DNA of 49,761 bases, taken from assembly GCF_000982955.1 (NCBI RefSeq), contig NZ_KQ058860.1, positions 1 through 49,761 of the forward strand, in the 5' to 3' direction. Shown piece by piece: positions 16,301 to 24,398 of the stretch. A program made the position numbers and the translations under genes. The DNA comes from Micromonospora sp. HK10 (GTDB lineage Bacteria; Actinomycetota; Actinomycetes; Mycobacteriales; Micromonosporaceae). A model generated the notes under the pieces. That model was not told the DNA's origin. It saw only the letters and a list, made by a program, of their open reading frames with translations, and ran no database searches. The number at the start of each line of letters is the position of its first letter. Position 1 is the first letter of the stretch.

Positions 16301-17365
16301 CAGCCACCGGCCGGCGTCCCGCGGGACCGTGCCGGAGAGGTCGATGACCGTGGCGCCGAGCAGGCCGGCGCCCATCAGCGCGCAGGTCGGCGAGACCTCG
16401 CCGCCGTCGAGCAGCACCACCACGTGCGGCGCGGTGGTGAGCGGCTTCGCCTCCGGCGCGAACCGGGGCCGGCCACCGAGTTCGTTGCCGAGGGCCACCT
16501 CCGCCTCGGCGAGGCTGGTGAAGACCATCCGGCGTGCCCCCGCCGCGTCGGTCCGCCCGGGGTGCTGGGCGTGCGGCAGCCACTTCACCCAGTCCCAGGC
16601 CGGCTGCCGGTCCGGCGCGGCCACCACCGCCACGATCAGGTCGTCCGGGGCGTGGAAGGTGACCAGTTGGCCCACGGCGGCCCGGGCCAGGTCGAGCACG
16701 GCCGTCCGGTCGCCGCGCAGGGCCACCCGGCTGAACGCCCGCAGGGACAGCGCGGTGGGCAGCTCCGGCACGCTGCTGTGCGCCCGGACGAACCGGCGCA
16801 GCGCGATGGCGCTCATCGGCTCCAGGTCCTCGACCGGCTTGGTCTCCGGCGGCACGATCTCCACGGCCAGCCGCTGCGGGCCGAGCGCGATCCGGACCTC
16901 GCCGAAGTCGTCCTCGGTGATCCGCCGCTCCCAGAGCCGGCGGGAGGCGGCGATCGACCAGAGCGCGTCCGGCTCCGGGTGCCGCCAGGTCATCGCGGCC
17001 CGCTGCTGCTCGGCGGCCCGCCGGGTGCGCTTGCGCATCTGCGCCAGGTAGCGCATGTAGTCGCGCCGCTGGGCGTTCAGCTCCGCCTTGTCGTTGCCGC
17101 CGCCGCCCATCGTGCCGATGGCCATGCCGAGCATGGACACGCCGAACAGGCCGCCGACGACGTACGTCATCATGCCGCCGCCGCGACCGGCGTAGAGGAA
17201 GGCCATCGCGCCCGCTCCGCAGAGCATCGGCAGGATCATCAGCACCTGACCCATGCCCTTGGACTGCGGCTCGGGCAGCTCGGGCGGGGACTCCAGCAAC
17301 ACCTCGCCCCGCGGCAACGCGGGCCCCGGTTGACGCGGAAGCCGGCGGAACACCACCGTACTCAC
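13400..17365 (-). CDS. eccC: type VII secretion ATPase EccC (fused three-ATPase form)
   Basis: This 1321-residue FtsK/SpoIIIE-family motor starts at GTG 17365 behind GGGGAGGAG; longer in-frame readings add an unrelated leader. Two membrane helices lie at about 40-90 (LMILPMLCGAGAMAFLY and the next segment). Three ATPase modules follow, with Walker A motifs GATGSGKS near 476, GASLSGKS near 832 and GDAECGKT near 1118. The Walker B segments are LLIICDEFSELL, DIFLVVDGW and DLYILVDDY; the second and third lack the usual DE pair, as expected for the regulatory modules. EccC recognises ESX substrates through its C-terminal module and powers export. Here EccCa and EccCb are one chain. The two WXG100 genes follow downstream. 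Confidence 0.96.
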   Translation of the reverse strand: MSTVVFRRLPRQPGPALPRGEVLLESPPELPEPQSKGMGQVLMILPMLCGAGAMAFLYAGRGGGMMTYVVGGLFGVSMLGMAIGTMGGGGNDKAELNAQRRDYMRYLAQMRKRTRRAAEQQRAAMTWRHPEPDALWSIAASRRLWERRITEDDFGEVRIALGPQRLAVEIVPPETKPVEDLEPMSAIALRRFVRAHSSVPELPTALSLRAFSRVALRGDRTAVLDLARAAVGQLVTFHAPDDLIVAVVAAPDRQPAWDWVKWLPHAQHPGRTDAAGARRMVFTSLAEAEVALGNELGGRPRFAPEAKPLTTAPHVVVLLDGGEVSPTCALMGAGLLGATVIDLSGTVPRDAGRWLLCLDAGDGTGLDLVRGTTTSRLGRPDRLSATAAEGLARQIAPFRLSQQQGATAEEPLARSMELPDLLGIGDAATVDTQQTWRPRGHRDRLRIPLGVGPDGNVVELDFKESAHEGMGPHGLVIGATGSGKSELLRTVVAALAVTHSSEELNFVLVDFKGGATFASLDALPHTSAVITNLSDELPLVDRMRDALAGEMNRRQEVLRAAGNYVSRYDYEKARAAGEPLDPMPSLLIICDEFSELLAAKPDFIDLFVMIGRLGRSLGVHLLLASQRLEEGKLRGLDTHLSYRIGLRTFSAVESRIVLGVPDAYELPSAPGHGYLKTDTSTMLRFRAAYVSGPYRAPGQVQRSVRAQVQRRIVPYGIDYVPAPALPTPTEVVPEPEQSGDGKAVAMLDVLIDQLKGRGRPAHQVWLPPLAEPPGLAELLPPLSVHPAFGLTTADWPGRGRLTVPVGIVDRPYEQRRDPMMVDLAGAGGNVVIVGASLSGKSTMLRSMLASLALTHTPREVQFFCLDFGGGALRSLEGLPHTSGVAGRRDTEAVRRTVAEVVAIIDERELRFTQHGIDSVASYRRRRAAGEFADDPFGDIFLVVDGWNTLRQEYEELEQTITNLANRGLGFGVHVVVTAVRWAEIRINMRDLLGTKLELRLGDPAESEIDRRAAQNVPVGTPGRGLTRDKLHFLTAISRIDGKRETEDLAEASVALAGHVATNWPGRPAPKVRLLPRKLAVAELAKVVDRAAPGIPIGVNESALAPVYLDLAGEPHLTVFGDAECGKTNLLRLIARGIAERYTPAQARLVIADYRRGLLGAVEGDHLLDYAPSNQVFSQGLASIRSALQNRLPGPDVTTAQLRDRSWWKGPDLYILVDDYDLVASGGNNPLSALHELLPQARDIGLHLIITRRVGGVARALYEPVLQRLRELDSPGLLMSGSREEGAVFGNLRPSPQPPGRGTLVRRRDGQQLIQTAWTEPA

Positions 17366-17534
17366 GGCTCTCCTCCCCAGAAGCTGCCCTGATCGTGGTC
17401 TGCTGACGGCCCGAGACGTCGGGTGGGCAACCTGTGCGACCGCCATCGTAGGTAATCTCCCGGAGGCGTCGTGGACCCGTGGGGGCGACGTCACCGGCCG
17501 AGGTGGATCGTAGGCGAGCACGAGGAGGCCAACA
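17366..17534. promoter_or_regulatory. divergent promoter region eccC / eccD
   Basis: The 169 bases between the two divergent starts must drive both halves of the secretion locus. I see no clear palindrome. Each start has a strong ribosome site (GGGGAGGAG for eccC, GAGGAGG for eccD). Confidence 0.4.
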
Positions 17535-18932
17535 GTGGCGACGAAGACGGCGACCGGCGGGCTCAGCCGGATCACCATCGTGGCGCCGCGGACCAGGATG
17601 GATCTGGCATTGCCGTCCGACGTTCCGCTGGCCGACCTGCTGCCCACCCTGCTCCGGTACGCCGGCGAGGACCTGGCCGACGAGGGCGTACGGCACGGCG
17701 GGTGGAGCCTGTCCCGGCTCGGCGGTCCGCCGCTGGACGGCGGCCGCACCGCCGCGCAGCTGGGGGTCCGCGACGGCGAGGTGCTCTACTTCAACCCGCG
17801 GGCCACGGCCGCCCCCGAGATCGTCTTCGACGACGTGGTGGACGCGGTGGCCACCGCGACCAACCAGCGGCCCGGGACGTGGCAGGTCGGGACCACCCGG
17901 TCGTTCGCCGTGTTCTTCGCCGGCGCGGCGCTCGCCGCCGGCGCGGTGGCGGCGCTGCTCACCGGGCCGCCGCAGCTGCCCGGCGCGCTGGCCGCGCTGG
18001 TCGTCGCGGTGACCCTGCTGGTGACCGCCGCGGTGCTGTCCCGGGCGGCCGGCGACAGCCGCACCGGCGCCGTGCTGGCCATGGTGGGGCTGGGGTACGC
18101 GGCGATCGGCGGCCTGCTGGTGCTCGCCGGCGACCGGAAGCTCACCGAGCTGGCCAGCCCGCACGTGCTGATGGCCGCGACCGCGGCGGTGCTCTTCGGC
18201 GCGGTGGCGGCGCTGGCCGTCGGTGACCGGCTGCCGCTGTTTCTCGGCGCGGTCGCGGTCGGCGTGGCGGTCGCGATCGGCGCGGCGCTCTGCCTGGCCT
18301 TCGGCATCGGCGCGGCGGCCGCCGCGGCGGTGGTCGCGACCGTCGCGTTCGCCGCGCTGCCCGCGCTGCCGATGATCGCCTACCGGCTGGCCCGGCTGCC
18401 GGTCCCGTCGATCCCGACCGGCCCGGACGACCTGAAGACCGACACCGAGGCGGTGGACGGCCCGCAGGTGCTGCGCAACAGCGAGCGCGCCGACGCCTTC
18501 CTCACCGGTCTGCTGTGGACGGTGTCGCTGTTGGTCCTCGGCGGCGAGCTGGTGCTGGCCGACAACGGCCGGCTGCCGTCCGTGCTGCTCTGCCTGGTCC
18601 TGGCCCTGCTGTCGCTGCTGCGGGCCCGGCCGTTCCTCGGCCGCGCCCAGCGCACGCCGGTGCTGCTCGCCGGCACCGGCGGGCTGGGGCTGGCCGCCGC
18701 GGCCACCTTCGGCGCCGGCTCGCTGCCGGTCCGGCTCGGCCTGATCCTGGGCGGGCTGCTGCTCGCCGCGGTGATCAGCCTGATCTACGGGCTGACCGTG
18801 GCCGGCAAGCGGATCTCACCGGTCTGGGGTCGCACCCTGGACATCGTCGAGATCCTGCTGATCATCGCGGTGGTGCCGCTGGCCGTCTGGGTCTGCGGCC
18901 TCTACGGCTGGATCGTCAACCTTCGACCGTGA
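17535..18932 (+). CDS. eccD: type VII secretion integral membrane protein EccD
   Basis: The 465-residue protein starts at GTG 17535. Its N-terminal 90 residues form the YukD-like ubiquitin-fold domain (ITIVAPRTRMDLALPSDVPLADLLPTLL, then LGVRDGEVLYF). About eleven hydrophobic segments follow from residue 125 to the end, as in known EccD proteins that make the central membrane pore. The last 17 bases overlap the convergent eccE gene, so the stop codons of the two partners interlock. Confidence 0.94.
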   Translation: MATKTATGGLSRITIVAPRTRMDLALPSDVPLADLLPTLLRYAGEDLADEGVRHGGWSLSRLGGPPLDGGRTAAQLGVRDGEVLYFNPRATAAPEIVFDDVVDAVATATNQRPGTWQVGTTRSFAVFFAGAALAAGAVAALLTGPPQLPGALAALVVAVTLLVTAAVLSRAAGDSRTGAVLAMVGLGYAAIGGLLVLAGDRKLTELASPHVLMAATAAVLFGAVAALAVGDRLPLFLGAVAVGVAVAIGAALCLAFGIGAAAAAAVVATVAFAALPALPMIAYRLARLPVPSIPTGPDDLKTDTEAVDGPQVLRNSERADAFLTGLLWTVSLLVLGGELVLADNGRLPSVLLCLVLALLSLLRARPFLGRAQRTPVLLAGTGGLGLAAAATFGAGSLPVRLGLILGGLLLAAVISLIYGLTVAGKRISPVWGRTLDIVEILLIIAVVPLAVWVCGLYGWIVNLRP

Positions 18933-20088
18933 CGGTGCCCATCGCGGTGGCCACCGGCGCGGTGGCGTAGACGCCCGGCCCGTGCTGGCCGTCCAGCGGG
19001 CGGGCCGGCACGCCACACCGCTTCGCCACGTCCCGGACCACCTTCACCAGCGCCTCGGCGTGCCCGTCCATGGCGGCGACCCGCAGCAGCGGCGGCACCC
19101 GGCGGCCGCCGGGCAGCACCAGCGCCGCGACCGTGTGTGACGGCGCGGAGGTGGCGGTCACCGCGTCCACCAGCGGGCCCAGCGAGCCGTTGGGGCGTAC
19201 CCGCAGGGCCAGGCAGTGCTGGGTCCAGCCGCCGCCGCGCAGGCTGGTCCAGCTCTCCACCGGCGACTCCGGCGCCAGGTCCAGCCCGGCCCCGGAGACC
19301 ACCGCGGCGTGCAGCTCGTCCCGGCTGAGCACCCGGTGGCCGAGGCCGGCCGCGGTGAGCGCCTTGCCCAGCCGGCCCATGCCGGCGGACACGGTGCGGT
19401 GCACGCCGCGCAGGCCACCGCCCCGGCTCACCGCCTCGGTGCGGGCGTCGGCGACGGAGAGCCGCAGCGCCACCCAGACCGTCCGGTGCGCGGCCGGTGG
19501 CGCTCCGGGCGCCGGGTACCAGACCAGGGTGTGCGAGACGACCTGGGTCTGGGTGACCGGGCCGGCGAAGTCGGCCAGCACGGCGAGGGCCCGGTCCACC
19601 ACGGCGGCCTCGACCGAGCCGGCCGGCGCGCCGGGCCGCCCGGTCAGCGCGACCGCGGCGAACCAGCCCCGCTCGTCCTGCCCGATGCCGAGCCGGGTGC
19701 CGCGCTCGGTCAGCTCGACCACGTTCAGCTCCGGGGCGAGCGCGGCCAGCCGCGGATCGCCGGCCGGCACCGCGCCCCGGGCCCGGTCCCGGCGGCGGCG
19801 CAGCCGGCGGCGCAGCGCCAGGTCCTCGTACCACCAGCGGCCGCCGCGCCGGGCGAAGGCGGCGACGACCGCCAGCAGGGCAGGTACGCCCACCGCCGGC
19901 AGCACCCAGGTGGGGCCGGCGGTGGCGAACCAGACCGCGAGCGCGGCGCACTCCAGCACCACCAGCTGGCCGACGACGACCGGGCCGAGGCGGCCCCGCC
20001 GGCGCTGGTCGCTGGGCGCGACCGGACGGTCGTCCGGGGCGGCGGGGGCGGTGGCCGTACAACCGGGTGGCGCCTGGACCTGCGTCAT
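18916..20088 (-). CDS. eccE: type VII secretion protein EccE
   Basis: The 390-residue protein has two N-terminal membrane helices (about 33-54 and 60-82) followed by a large soluble domain. This is the topology of EccE, the peripheral subunit of the ESX membrane complex. Family landmarks include WWYEDLALRRRLRRRR after the second helix, VVELTERGTRLGIGQDERGWFAAV and the RPLDGQHGPGVYATAP block near the end. It lies alone on the minus strand between eccD and eccB, which is unusual for ESX operons but recurrent in this type of actinomycete locus. ATG 20088 is preceded by GGGACGCTACCG, a weak ribosome site. Confidence 0.9.
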   Translation of the reverse strand: MTQVQAPPGCTATAPAAPDDRPVAPSDQRRRGRLGPVVVGQLVVLECAALAVWFATAGPTWVLPAVGVPALLAVVAAFARRGGRWWYEDLALRRRLRRRRDRARGAVPAGDPRLAALAPELNVVELTERGTRLGIGQDERGWFAAVALTGRPGAPAGSVEAAVVDRALAVLADFAGPVTQTQVVSHTLVWYPAPGAPPAAHRTVWVALRLSVADARTEAVSRGGGLRGVHRTVSAGMGRLGKALTAAGLGHRVLSRDELHAAVVSGAGLDLAPESPVESWTSLRGGGWTQHCLALRVRPNGSLGPLVDAVTATSAPSHTVAALVLPGGRRVPPLLRVAAMDGHAEALVKVVRDVAKRCGVPARPLDGQHGPGVYATAPVATAMGTVTVEG

Positions 20089-20249
20089 CGGTAGCGTCCC
20101 TTCTGGACATCCTGGGCATCCGCCGGATCATTGCGGGCCGGGAGGGCGGGCGGGGTCCCGGTGAACCCCCGGCGGCCCCTTATCGTAGGGAAGCCCGCGG
20201 CGGAGTTCGGACCTGATCGCCGCGGACCCACCCCCGCCGGAGGTTAGTC
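20089..20249. promoter_or_regulatory. divergent promoter region eccE / eccB
   Basis: A 161-base spacer between divergent eccE and eccB. Only the GGAGG ribosome site of eccB is clear. No operator-like palindrome was found. Confidence 0.35.
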
Positions 20250-21722
20250 ATGCGGACCCGCCGCGATCAGGTGCAGGCGTACCGCTTCGTCACCCGCCGC
20301 ATCGTCTCCGCGCTGCTCTCCGGCGACCCGGAGACCAGCGACCTGCCGATGCGGCGGCTCGGCATGGCGGTCTTCGGCAGTGTGCTCGCCGCCGCCGTGG
20401 TGCTCGGCGGCGCCGGGGCGTACGGGCAGCTCACCGGCAACGCGGCCCCGCTGGCGGCGGACACGCTGGTGATCGAGCGGGAGACCGGCGCCACGTACGT
20501 GTTCACCGACGGGAAGCTGCACCCGACGCTCAACTACGTCTCGGCCCGGCTCATCCTCGACAAGGCCGACCCGGCGGTGCGGACCATGTCGCGGGCCTCC
20601 ATCAAGGACCGGCCGCGCGGTCGCACGGTCGGCATCGTGGGTGCCCCGGACGATCTGCCGGACCGGAAGTCCCTGGTCGGTTTCCCCTGGTCGGTGTGTG
20701 ACGTACCGGACCCGGTCGACCCGCGGCGGTCCACCACCCGGCTGGTCATCGACCGGCCGCTGGCCGGCGGCACCCCGCTCACCGACGAGGCGGTGCTGGT
20801 CCGCACCGACGAGGCGCGGTACCTGCTCACCGGCGGCGCGCGGCTGCGGGTGGTCGGCGAGGAGCAGGCGCTGGTCGCGTTGAAGATGGCCGGGGCGCCG
20901 GCCCTCGGCGTGGGCCAGCAGTTGCTCAACGCGGTGCCGGTCGGGCCCGCGCTGCGCAAGCCGAACATCGAGGGGTACGGCAGCGCGAGCGGGCTGGCGG
21001 TGGCCGACCGCCCGGCCAAGGTGGGCCAGGTCTTCCGGGCCGCCGACCAGTACTACGTGCTGACCCGCCAAGGGCTGGCGGCGGTCCGGGAGGTGACGGC
21101 GCTGCTGCTGCTCGGCGACGGCGGTCAGGTCACCGACATCACGCCGGACCAGGCCGGCCGGCTGCTGACCGACCAGCGGCTGGAGCCGGACGGCCTGCCG
21201 CAGCGGCTGCCCGCCCTGCACGAGGTGCGGGCCGGGCACAGCGTGCTCTGCGTCACATACCGGGCGAGCAGGGCGGGCCAACCGCCGACCACCACGCTGG
21301 AGGTCTTCGACCAGCCTCCGCCCGAGCTGACCGCGACGACCGGGGTCGCCGCGCGGCAGGGCGCCCGGGACGCGGTACGGACCGCCGAGGGTGTGCTGCT
21401 GCCCGGCGGCAAGGGCGTGCTGGCGCAGGCCGCGGCCGGGGAGACCGGGAAGGCGGCGGCCGGTGCCACCGTCTACCTGATCACCGCCCAGGGCGTGCGC
21501 TACCCGCTCGGCGCCGACTCGGGTGACGCCCGGGTCGCGCTCGGCTACGGCGACGTCGCGCCGGTGGCGGTGCCGGCCTCGCTGCTGGCCCTGGTGCCCA
21601 CCGGGCCCGCCCTGCAACGGCGGGACGCGATGGCGTACTTCGACCCGGGCGCGACGTCGGCCGGCCCGGACGGCCGAGCCGATTCGGCGGCCGGCAGCAA
21701 CCCGCCGGCCCAGGGCGGCTGA
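20250..21722 (+). CDS. eccB: type VII secretion protein EccB
   Basis: The 490-residue protein has the unmistakable EccB beginning MRTRRDQVQAYRFVTRRIVS, one membrane helix (about 46-68) and a large extracytoplasmic domain of repeated beta segments. Typical phrases are YVLTRQGLAAV, YLITAQGVRYPLG and LLALVPTGPALQRRDA. EccB extends from the ESX membrane complex into the periplasm-like space and has been reported to have ATP-binding ability. Two cysteines in the external domain (in SVCDVPDP and SVLCVTY) probably form the family's disulfide. Start ATG 20250 has GGAGG seven bases upstream. Confidence 0.95.
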   Translation: MRTRRDQVQAYRFVTRRIVSALLSGDPETSDLPMRRLGMAVFGSVLAAAVVLGGAGAYGQLTGNAAPLAADTLVIERETGATYVFTDGKLHPTLNYVSARLILDKADPAVRTMSRASIKDRPRGRTVGIVGAPDDLPDRKSLVGFPWSVCDVPDPVDPRRSTTRLVIDRPLAGGTPLTDEAVLVRTDEARYLLTGGARLRVVGEEQALVALKMAGAPALGVGQQLLNAVPVGPALRKPNIEGYGSASGLAVADRPAKVGQVFRAADQYYVLTRQGLAAVREVTALLLLGDGGQVTDITPDQAGRLLTDQRLEPDGLPQRLPALHEVRAGHSVLCVTYRASRAGQPPTTTLEVFDQPPPELTATTGVAARQGARDAVRTAEGVLLPGGKGVLAQAAAGETGKAAAGATVYLITAQGVRYPLGADSGDARVALGYGDVAPVAVPASLLALVPTGPALQRRDAMAYFDPGATSAGPDGRADSAAGSNPPAQGG

Positions 21723-21836
21723 CCGCCGACCGGTCCGATGTGGAGCCGCGGTCGGACACGGGTCGCCCTGGCTGGCCCGGGTCGACTAACCTGAGCGTGG
21801 CCAACGATTCTCGACGATGACTACGGGGATGCAGCC

Positions 21837-22211
21837 ATGAGCGGGCGCACCACAGTTGACGTACTGTCCTTGGAGGATTTCCACCAGCGGCTTGAGCGGC
21901 GGCTGAGCGAGGCTGAGGCGGTGTTGCGGAAGCTCAACACCGCGATGCAGTGCCGGCCGCCCGCGTTGGGCACGTTCACCGACGCGACCGACAACGCTCG
22001 CCGCTACTCCGAGACGTACCAGAGTTTCGTCAACCACGCCGAGCGGCTGCACCGGGCGATCGTGGCGGCCAAGCAGGCGACCAAGACGATCATGACCAAC
22101 TACCGGACCGCCGAGGCGCGCAACGCCGCCGCCGCGGCCGACATCGTCGCCGCCCTCACCGGGTTGTCCGAGGCGATGAAGCCGGCGAAGGGAGAGGATC
22201 CGCGTGTCTGA
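21837..22211 (+). CDS. possible small ESX substrate with YxxxE motif
   Basis: The 124-residue protein is almost entirely helical: an N-terminal amphipathic helix (SLEDFHQRLERRLSEAEAVLRKLNTAM), a Pro-containing turn (CRPPALGTF, residues 39-47), then a long second helix. Tyr89-Arg-Thr-Ala-Glu93 matches the YxxxD/E secretion signal and sits in the second helix. It has no WXG. Its stop overlaps the GTG of the next gene by eight bases, so the two proteins are made together, as expected for a heterodimer. It starts at ATG 21837 behind GGGGATG. I do not recognise a named family; a substrate role is inferred from motif, shape and place in the locus. Confidence 0.82.
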   Translation: MSGRTTVDVLSLEDFHQRLERRLSEAEAVLRKLNTAMQCRPPALGTFTDATDNARRYSETYQSFVNHAERLHRAIVAAKQATKTIMTNYRTAEARNAAAAADIVAALTGLSEAMKPAKGEDPRV

Positions 22212-23457
22212 GTACACCCAGCGCTACGAGCACGTCAGCCACAAGGAGCTCTACCAGGCGGTCAACGCCGGCGACCCGACGCAGATCGACGCGCTCAGCG
22301 CCCAGTGGAGCTCCATGAAGGACACCCTGGACGGGCTCGGCCGCGACCTGCGCCACGACCTCGAGGCGCTCGGCAAGACCTGGACCGGCGCCGCGTCGCA
22401 CGAGTTCCAGCAGCGGCTGAGCCTGGTCGCCACCTACTCGGGCAACCTGGCCGAGGGGATGGCCGGCGTCCGGCAGGGGCTCGACATGATGGCCACCGAG
22501 CTGCGCACCGCCCAGGGCAAGGCGGAGAGCCCGGAGGAGACCGACGACAACGACAAGATGCTGTCCGGGGCCACCAAGGGTTTCCTGGTCGCTGGCGTGA
22601 CCGGCGCGGTGATCGGCGGCGTCGTCGGCCACAAGCAGGACGAGGCCGAGCAGGAGAAGGCGCACCAGCGGATGGTCAAGGTCGTCGCCGACCTGGCCGA
22701 GGGGTACGACTTCTCCGCGTACGGCCGGATCGTCGTGCCCGACGAGCCCGACAAGCGGCTGCCGGGGCACTCCGACCCGCCCGGCTCGTCGCTGAAGGAC
22801 GGCCCGTCGGTCGGCACGCCGCACAGCGGGCCGACCTCCGGCACGTTCGGCCCGGGGGCCAGCGCCACCGCGACCACCTCCGGGGTGCACCACACCGCCC
22901 CGGGCAGCGGCACGCCGGGCAGTGGCGGGCCGGGCAACGGCACCGGGACGGGTGGCGTGGGCGGCCCGGGCACCGTCGGCACGGTCGGCACCGTCGACCC
23001 GACCGGCACCTCGCTGGCCGGCGCCGCCCCGTTGACCACCACCGGCCCGACGACCGGCCTGCCCGGCAGCACCATCGCCGGCGCGTCCACGACCGTCCCC
23101 ACCGGCGGCGGGACCTCGCCCTTCGGGCTTTCCGGCGGCGTGGTGGGCACCGGGGCGCTGGCCGGTTCGACCGGCGGCGCGGCCGCGAGCCGGCCCGGCG
23201 GCCTGGAGGCCCGGGCGGCCGCCGGCAACGGCCGGCTCGCCGGCGGCCGCAGCATGGTGGTCGACGCCGATGGTCGCGGCAACGGCGCGAAGGCCGGCTC
23301 CGGCGGGCGTCCCCCGCTGGCCGGGCGCAACGGTGTGCTGGGCCGGCAGGGCCAGCACGACGACGATTCGGACGAGCGGTTCACCTGGCTGACCGAGGAC
23401 GAGATGGTCTGGGGCGACGGCCGGTCGGCCGCCCCGCCCGTGCTGGGCACCGACTGA
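22204..23457 (+). CDS. WXG-type large ESX substrate, Gly/Thr-rich tail
   Basis: The 417-residue protein begins at GTG 22204. Residues 1-110 form a helical hairpin with Trp60-Thr61-Gly62 in the turn (LGKTWTGAASHEFQQRL), as in WXG100 and PPE-like N-termini. A hydrophobic Gly-rich segment follows (GFLVAGVTGAVIGGVVG, about 128-144). The C-terminal half is a low-complexity Gly/Thr/Pro/Ser chain like the tails of PPE and EspB-type proteins. It ends in an acidic, ordered-looking piece with WLTEDEMVWGDG. It is coupled to the preceding YxxxE protein. A secreted or cell-surface role through the adjacent ESX machinery is inferred. A strong hairpin follows. Confidence 0.86.
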   Translation: MSEYTQRYEHVSHKELYQAVNAGDPTQIDALSAQWSSMKDTLDGLGRDLRHDLEALGKTWTGAASHEFQQRLSLVATYSGNLAEGMAGVRQGLDMMATELRTAQGKAESPEETDDNDKMLSGATKGFLVAGVTGAVIGGVVGHKQDEAEQEKAHQRMVKVVADLAEGYDFSAYGRIVVPDEPDKRLPGHSDPPGSSLKDGPSVGTPHSGPTSGTFGPGASATATTSGVHHTAPGSGTPGSGGPGNGTGTGGVGGPGTVGTVGTVDPTGTSLAGAAPLTTTGPTTGLPGSTIAGASTTVPTGGGTSPFGLSGGVVGTGALAGSTGGAAASRPGGLEARAAAGNGRLAGGRSMVVDADGRGNGAKAGSGGRPPLAGRNGVLGRQGQHDDDSDERFTWLTEDEMVWGDGRSAAPPVLGTD

Positions 23458-23472
23458 TCGCAGACTGACCCG

Positions 23473-23509
23473 CGGCGCGGCGTCTCTCCTCCGGAGGGGC
23501 GCCGCGCCG
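23473..23509 (+). terminator. terminator after the WXG-type substrate gene
   Basis: A 10-bp stem CGGCGCGGCG/CGCCGCGCCG (23473-23482 with 23500-23509) encloses a smaller CCTCC/GGAGG stem. It lies 15 bases past the stop codon and separates the substrate pair from the next gene. Confidence 0.75.
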
Positions 23510-23614
23510 TCGTCGTACCCGGCCGCTCCGTCCACAGCGCAGCGTGGGGCGGGTCACGTCCGTGGGGAAGATCGTCGGGATGCAGGAGACGGAACCGACC
23601 GATAGGTTGAGTGT

Positions 23615-24130
23615 GTGCTGTCCGTAGCGTTCCCTCCGCCCCTCTGGGCGGCGACGCTGCGCAGCCTCCGCCGGCTCACCCGGATGGCGACCACCGCACT
23701 GGTGCTCGCCGTCGGGCTCAACGGTCTGGCCGCCGCGCCGGCCGCCGCTGATCCGGCCCGTCCGGCCGCGACGAGCCACCCGGTCGCCGACCTCGGGCTC
23801 GCCCCGGCCGATCCGGCCCGTCCGACCGGGACGAGCCGCCCGGTCGCCGAGTTCCGGCTCGCCCCGGCCGCGCCCGACCTCCGCACCATCCGGTACGCCG
23901 TGGAAATCGCCGGTCCCGGCACCGCGACGCCGGCCACCGGTGCCCTCGTTCCCGGGGTGAACGCCGCCGCCCGGGACCTGCGCGCGACCCCGGCCGGGCC
24001 GGCGGTCCGCGTTCCGTCCCACCGCTCCGCGCCCGAGGTCGCCTCGCCGCTGGCGCAGGCCGGTCCGACCGTGCCACCCACCGACCCGGGCCGGAGCACC
24101 GTCGCCCGCCGCGGCCCGCCGCACGCCTGA
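23615..24130 (+). CDS. small exported Ala/Pro-rich protein, unknown
   Basis: The 171-residue product from GTG 23615 has a basic start, a hydrophobic core (TALVLAVGLNGLAAAPAAA) and a likely cleavage after Ala46. The mature part is low in complexity. Two 20-residue copies follow directly (DPARPAATSHPVADLGLAPA and DPARPTGTSRPVAEFRLAPA), encoded by a 60-bp tandem repeat. No cysteine, catalytic motif or second membrane segment is present. The opposite strand is also open here (23554-24099) but shows no signal peptide or ribosome site. The reading is plausible rather than certain; the lack of conserved sequence means it may be lineage-specific. Confidence 0.6.
   Translation: MLSVAFPPPLWAATLRSLRRLTRMATTALVLAVGLNGLAAAPAAADPARPAATSHPVADLGLAPADPARPTGTSRPVAEFRLAPAAPDLRTIRYAVEIAGPGTATPATGALVPGVNAAARDLRATPAGPAVRVPSHRSAPEVASPLAQAGPTVPPTDPGRSTVARRGPPHA
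23750..23869 (+). repeat. 60-bp tandem duplication
   Basis: Units 23750-23809 and 23810-23869 differ at about ten positions and keep frame in the exported protein gene, duplicating a 20-residue segment. Confidence 0.85.
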
Positions 24131-24180
24131 CCCCGCCGGCCGCCGTGCCCGTCCGCGCCGCCTGATCCGCCGCGGCCGAC

Positions 24181-24290
24181 CGGAACCCGACCGGCTGCCG
24201 TGGCCCCCGGAACCCGACCGGCCGCCGTGGCCCACCGGATCCGGACCGGCTGCGACGGTCCGCAGGACCCGGACCGGCTGCCCTGGCGCG
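24181..24290. repeat. 27-28-bp imperfect tandem repeat x4 in non-coding spacer
   Basis: Four units begin CGGAACCCGACCGGCTGCC or a close variant (near 24181, 24208, 24235 and 24263), the last two with one more base. The period is not kept at a multiple of three, and no start or ribosome site fits, so I treat 24131-24398 as non-coding. It may be decayed coding sequence of the preceding gene. Confidence 0.7.
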
Positions 24291-24398
24291 GCCCGACCGA
24301 TCCCGCGGCACGGCCGCACAGCGATCCGTGGCACGAACCCCGCCCGTCGACCGGGCCCCGACCGTGACTTCCGAATGTCCCACCTTGAGGTGCTCGTG

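Noticed and set aside
12857..17392. Open frame of 1511 codons on the plus strand
   Set aside because: It lies opposite eccC, whose three Walker motifs and GTG start are clear. The product is Arg/Pro/Gln/His-rich shadow sequence typical of antisense frames in high-GC DNA.
23554..24099. Minus-strand frame of 181 codons opposite the small exported protein gene
   Set aside because: No ribosome site and no motif. The plus strand has a signal peptide, so I chose that, with moderate confidence.
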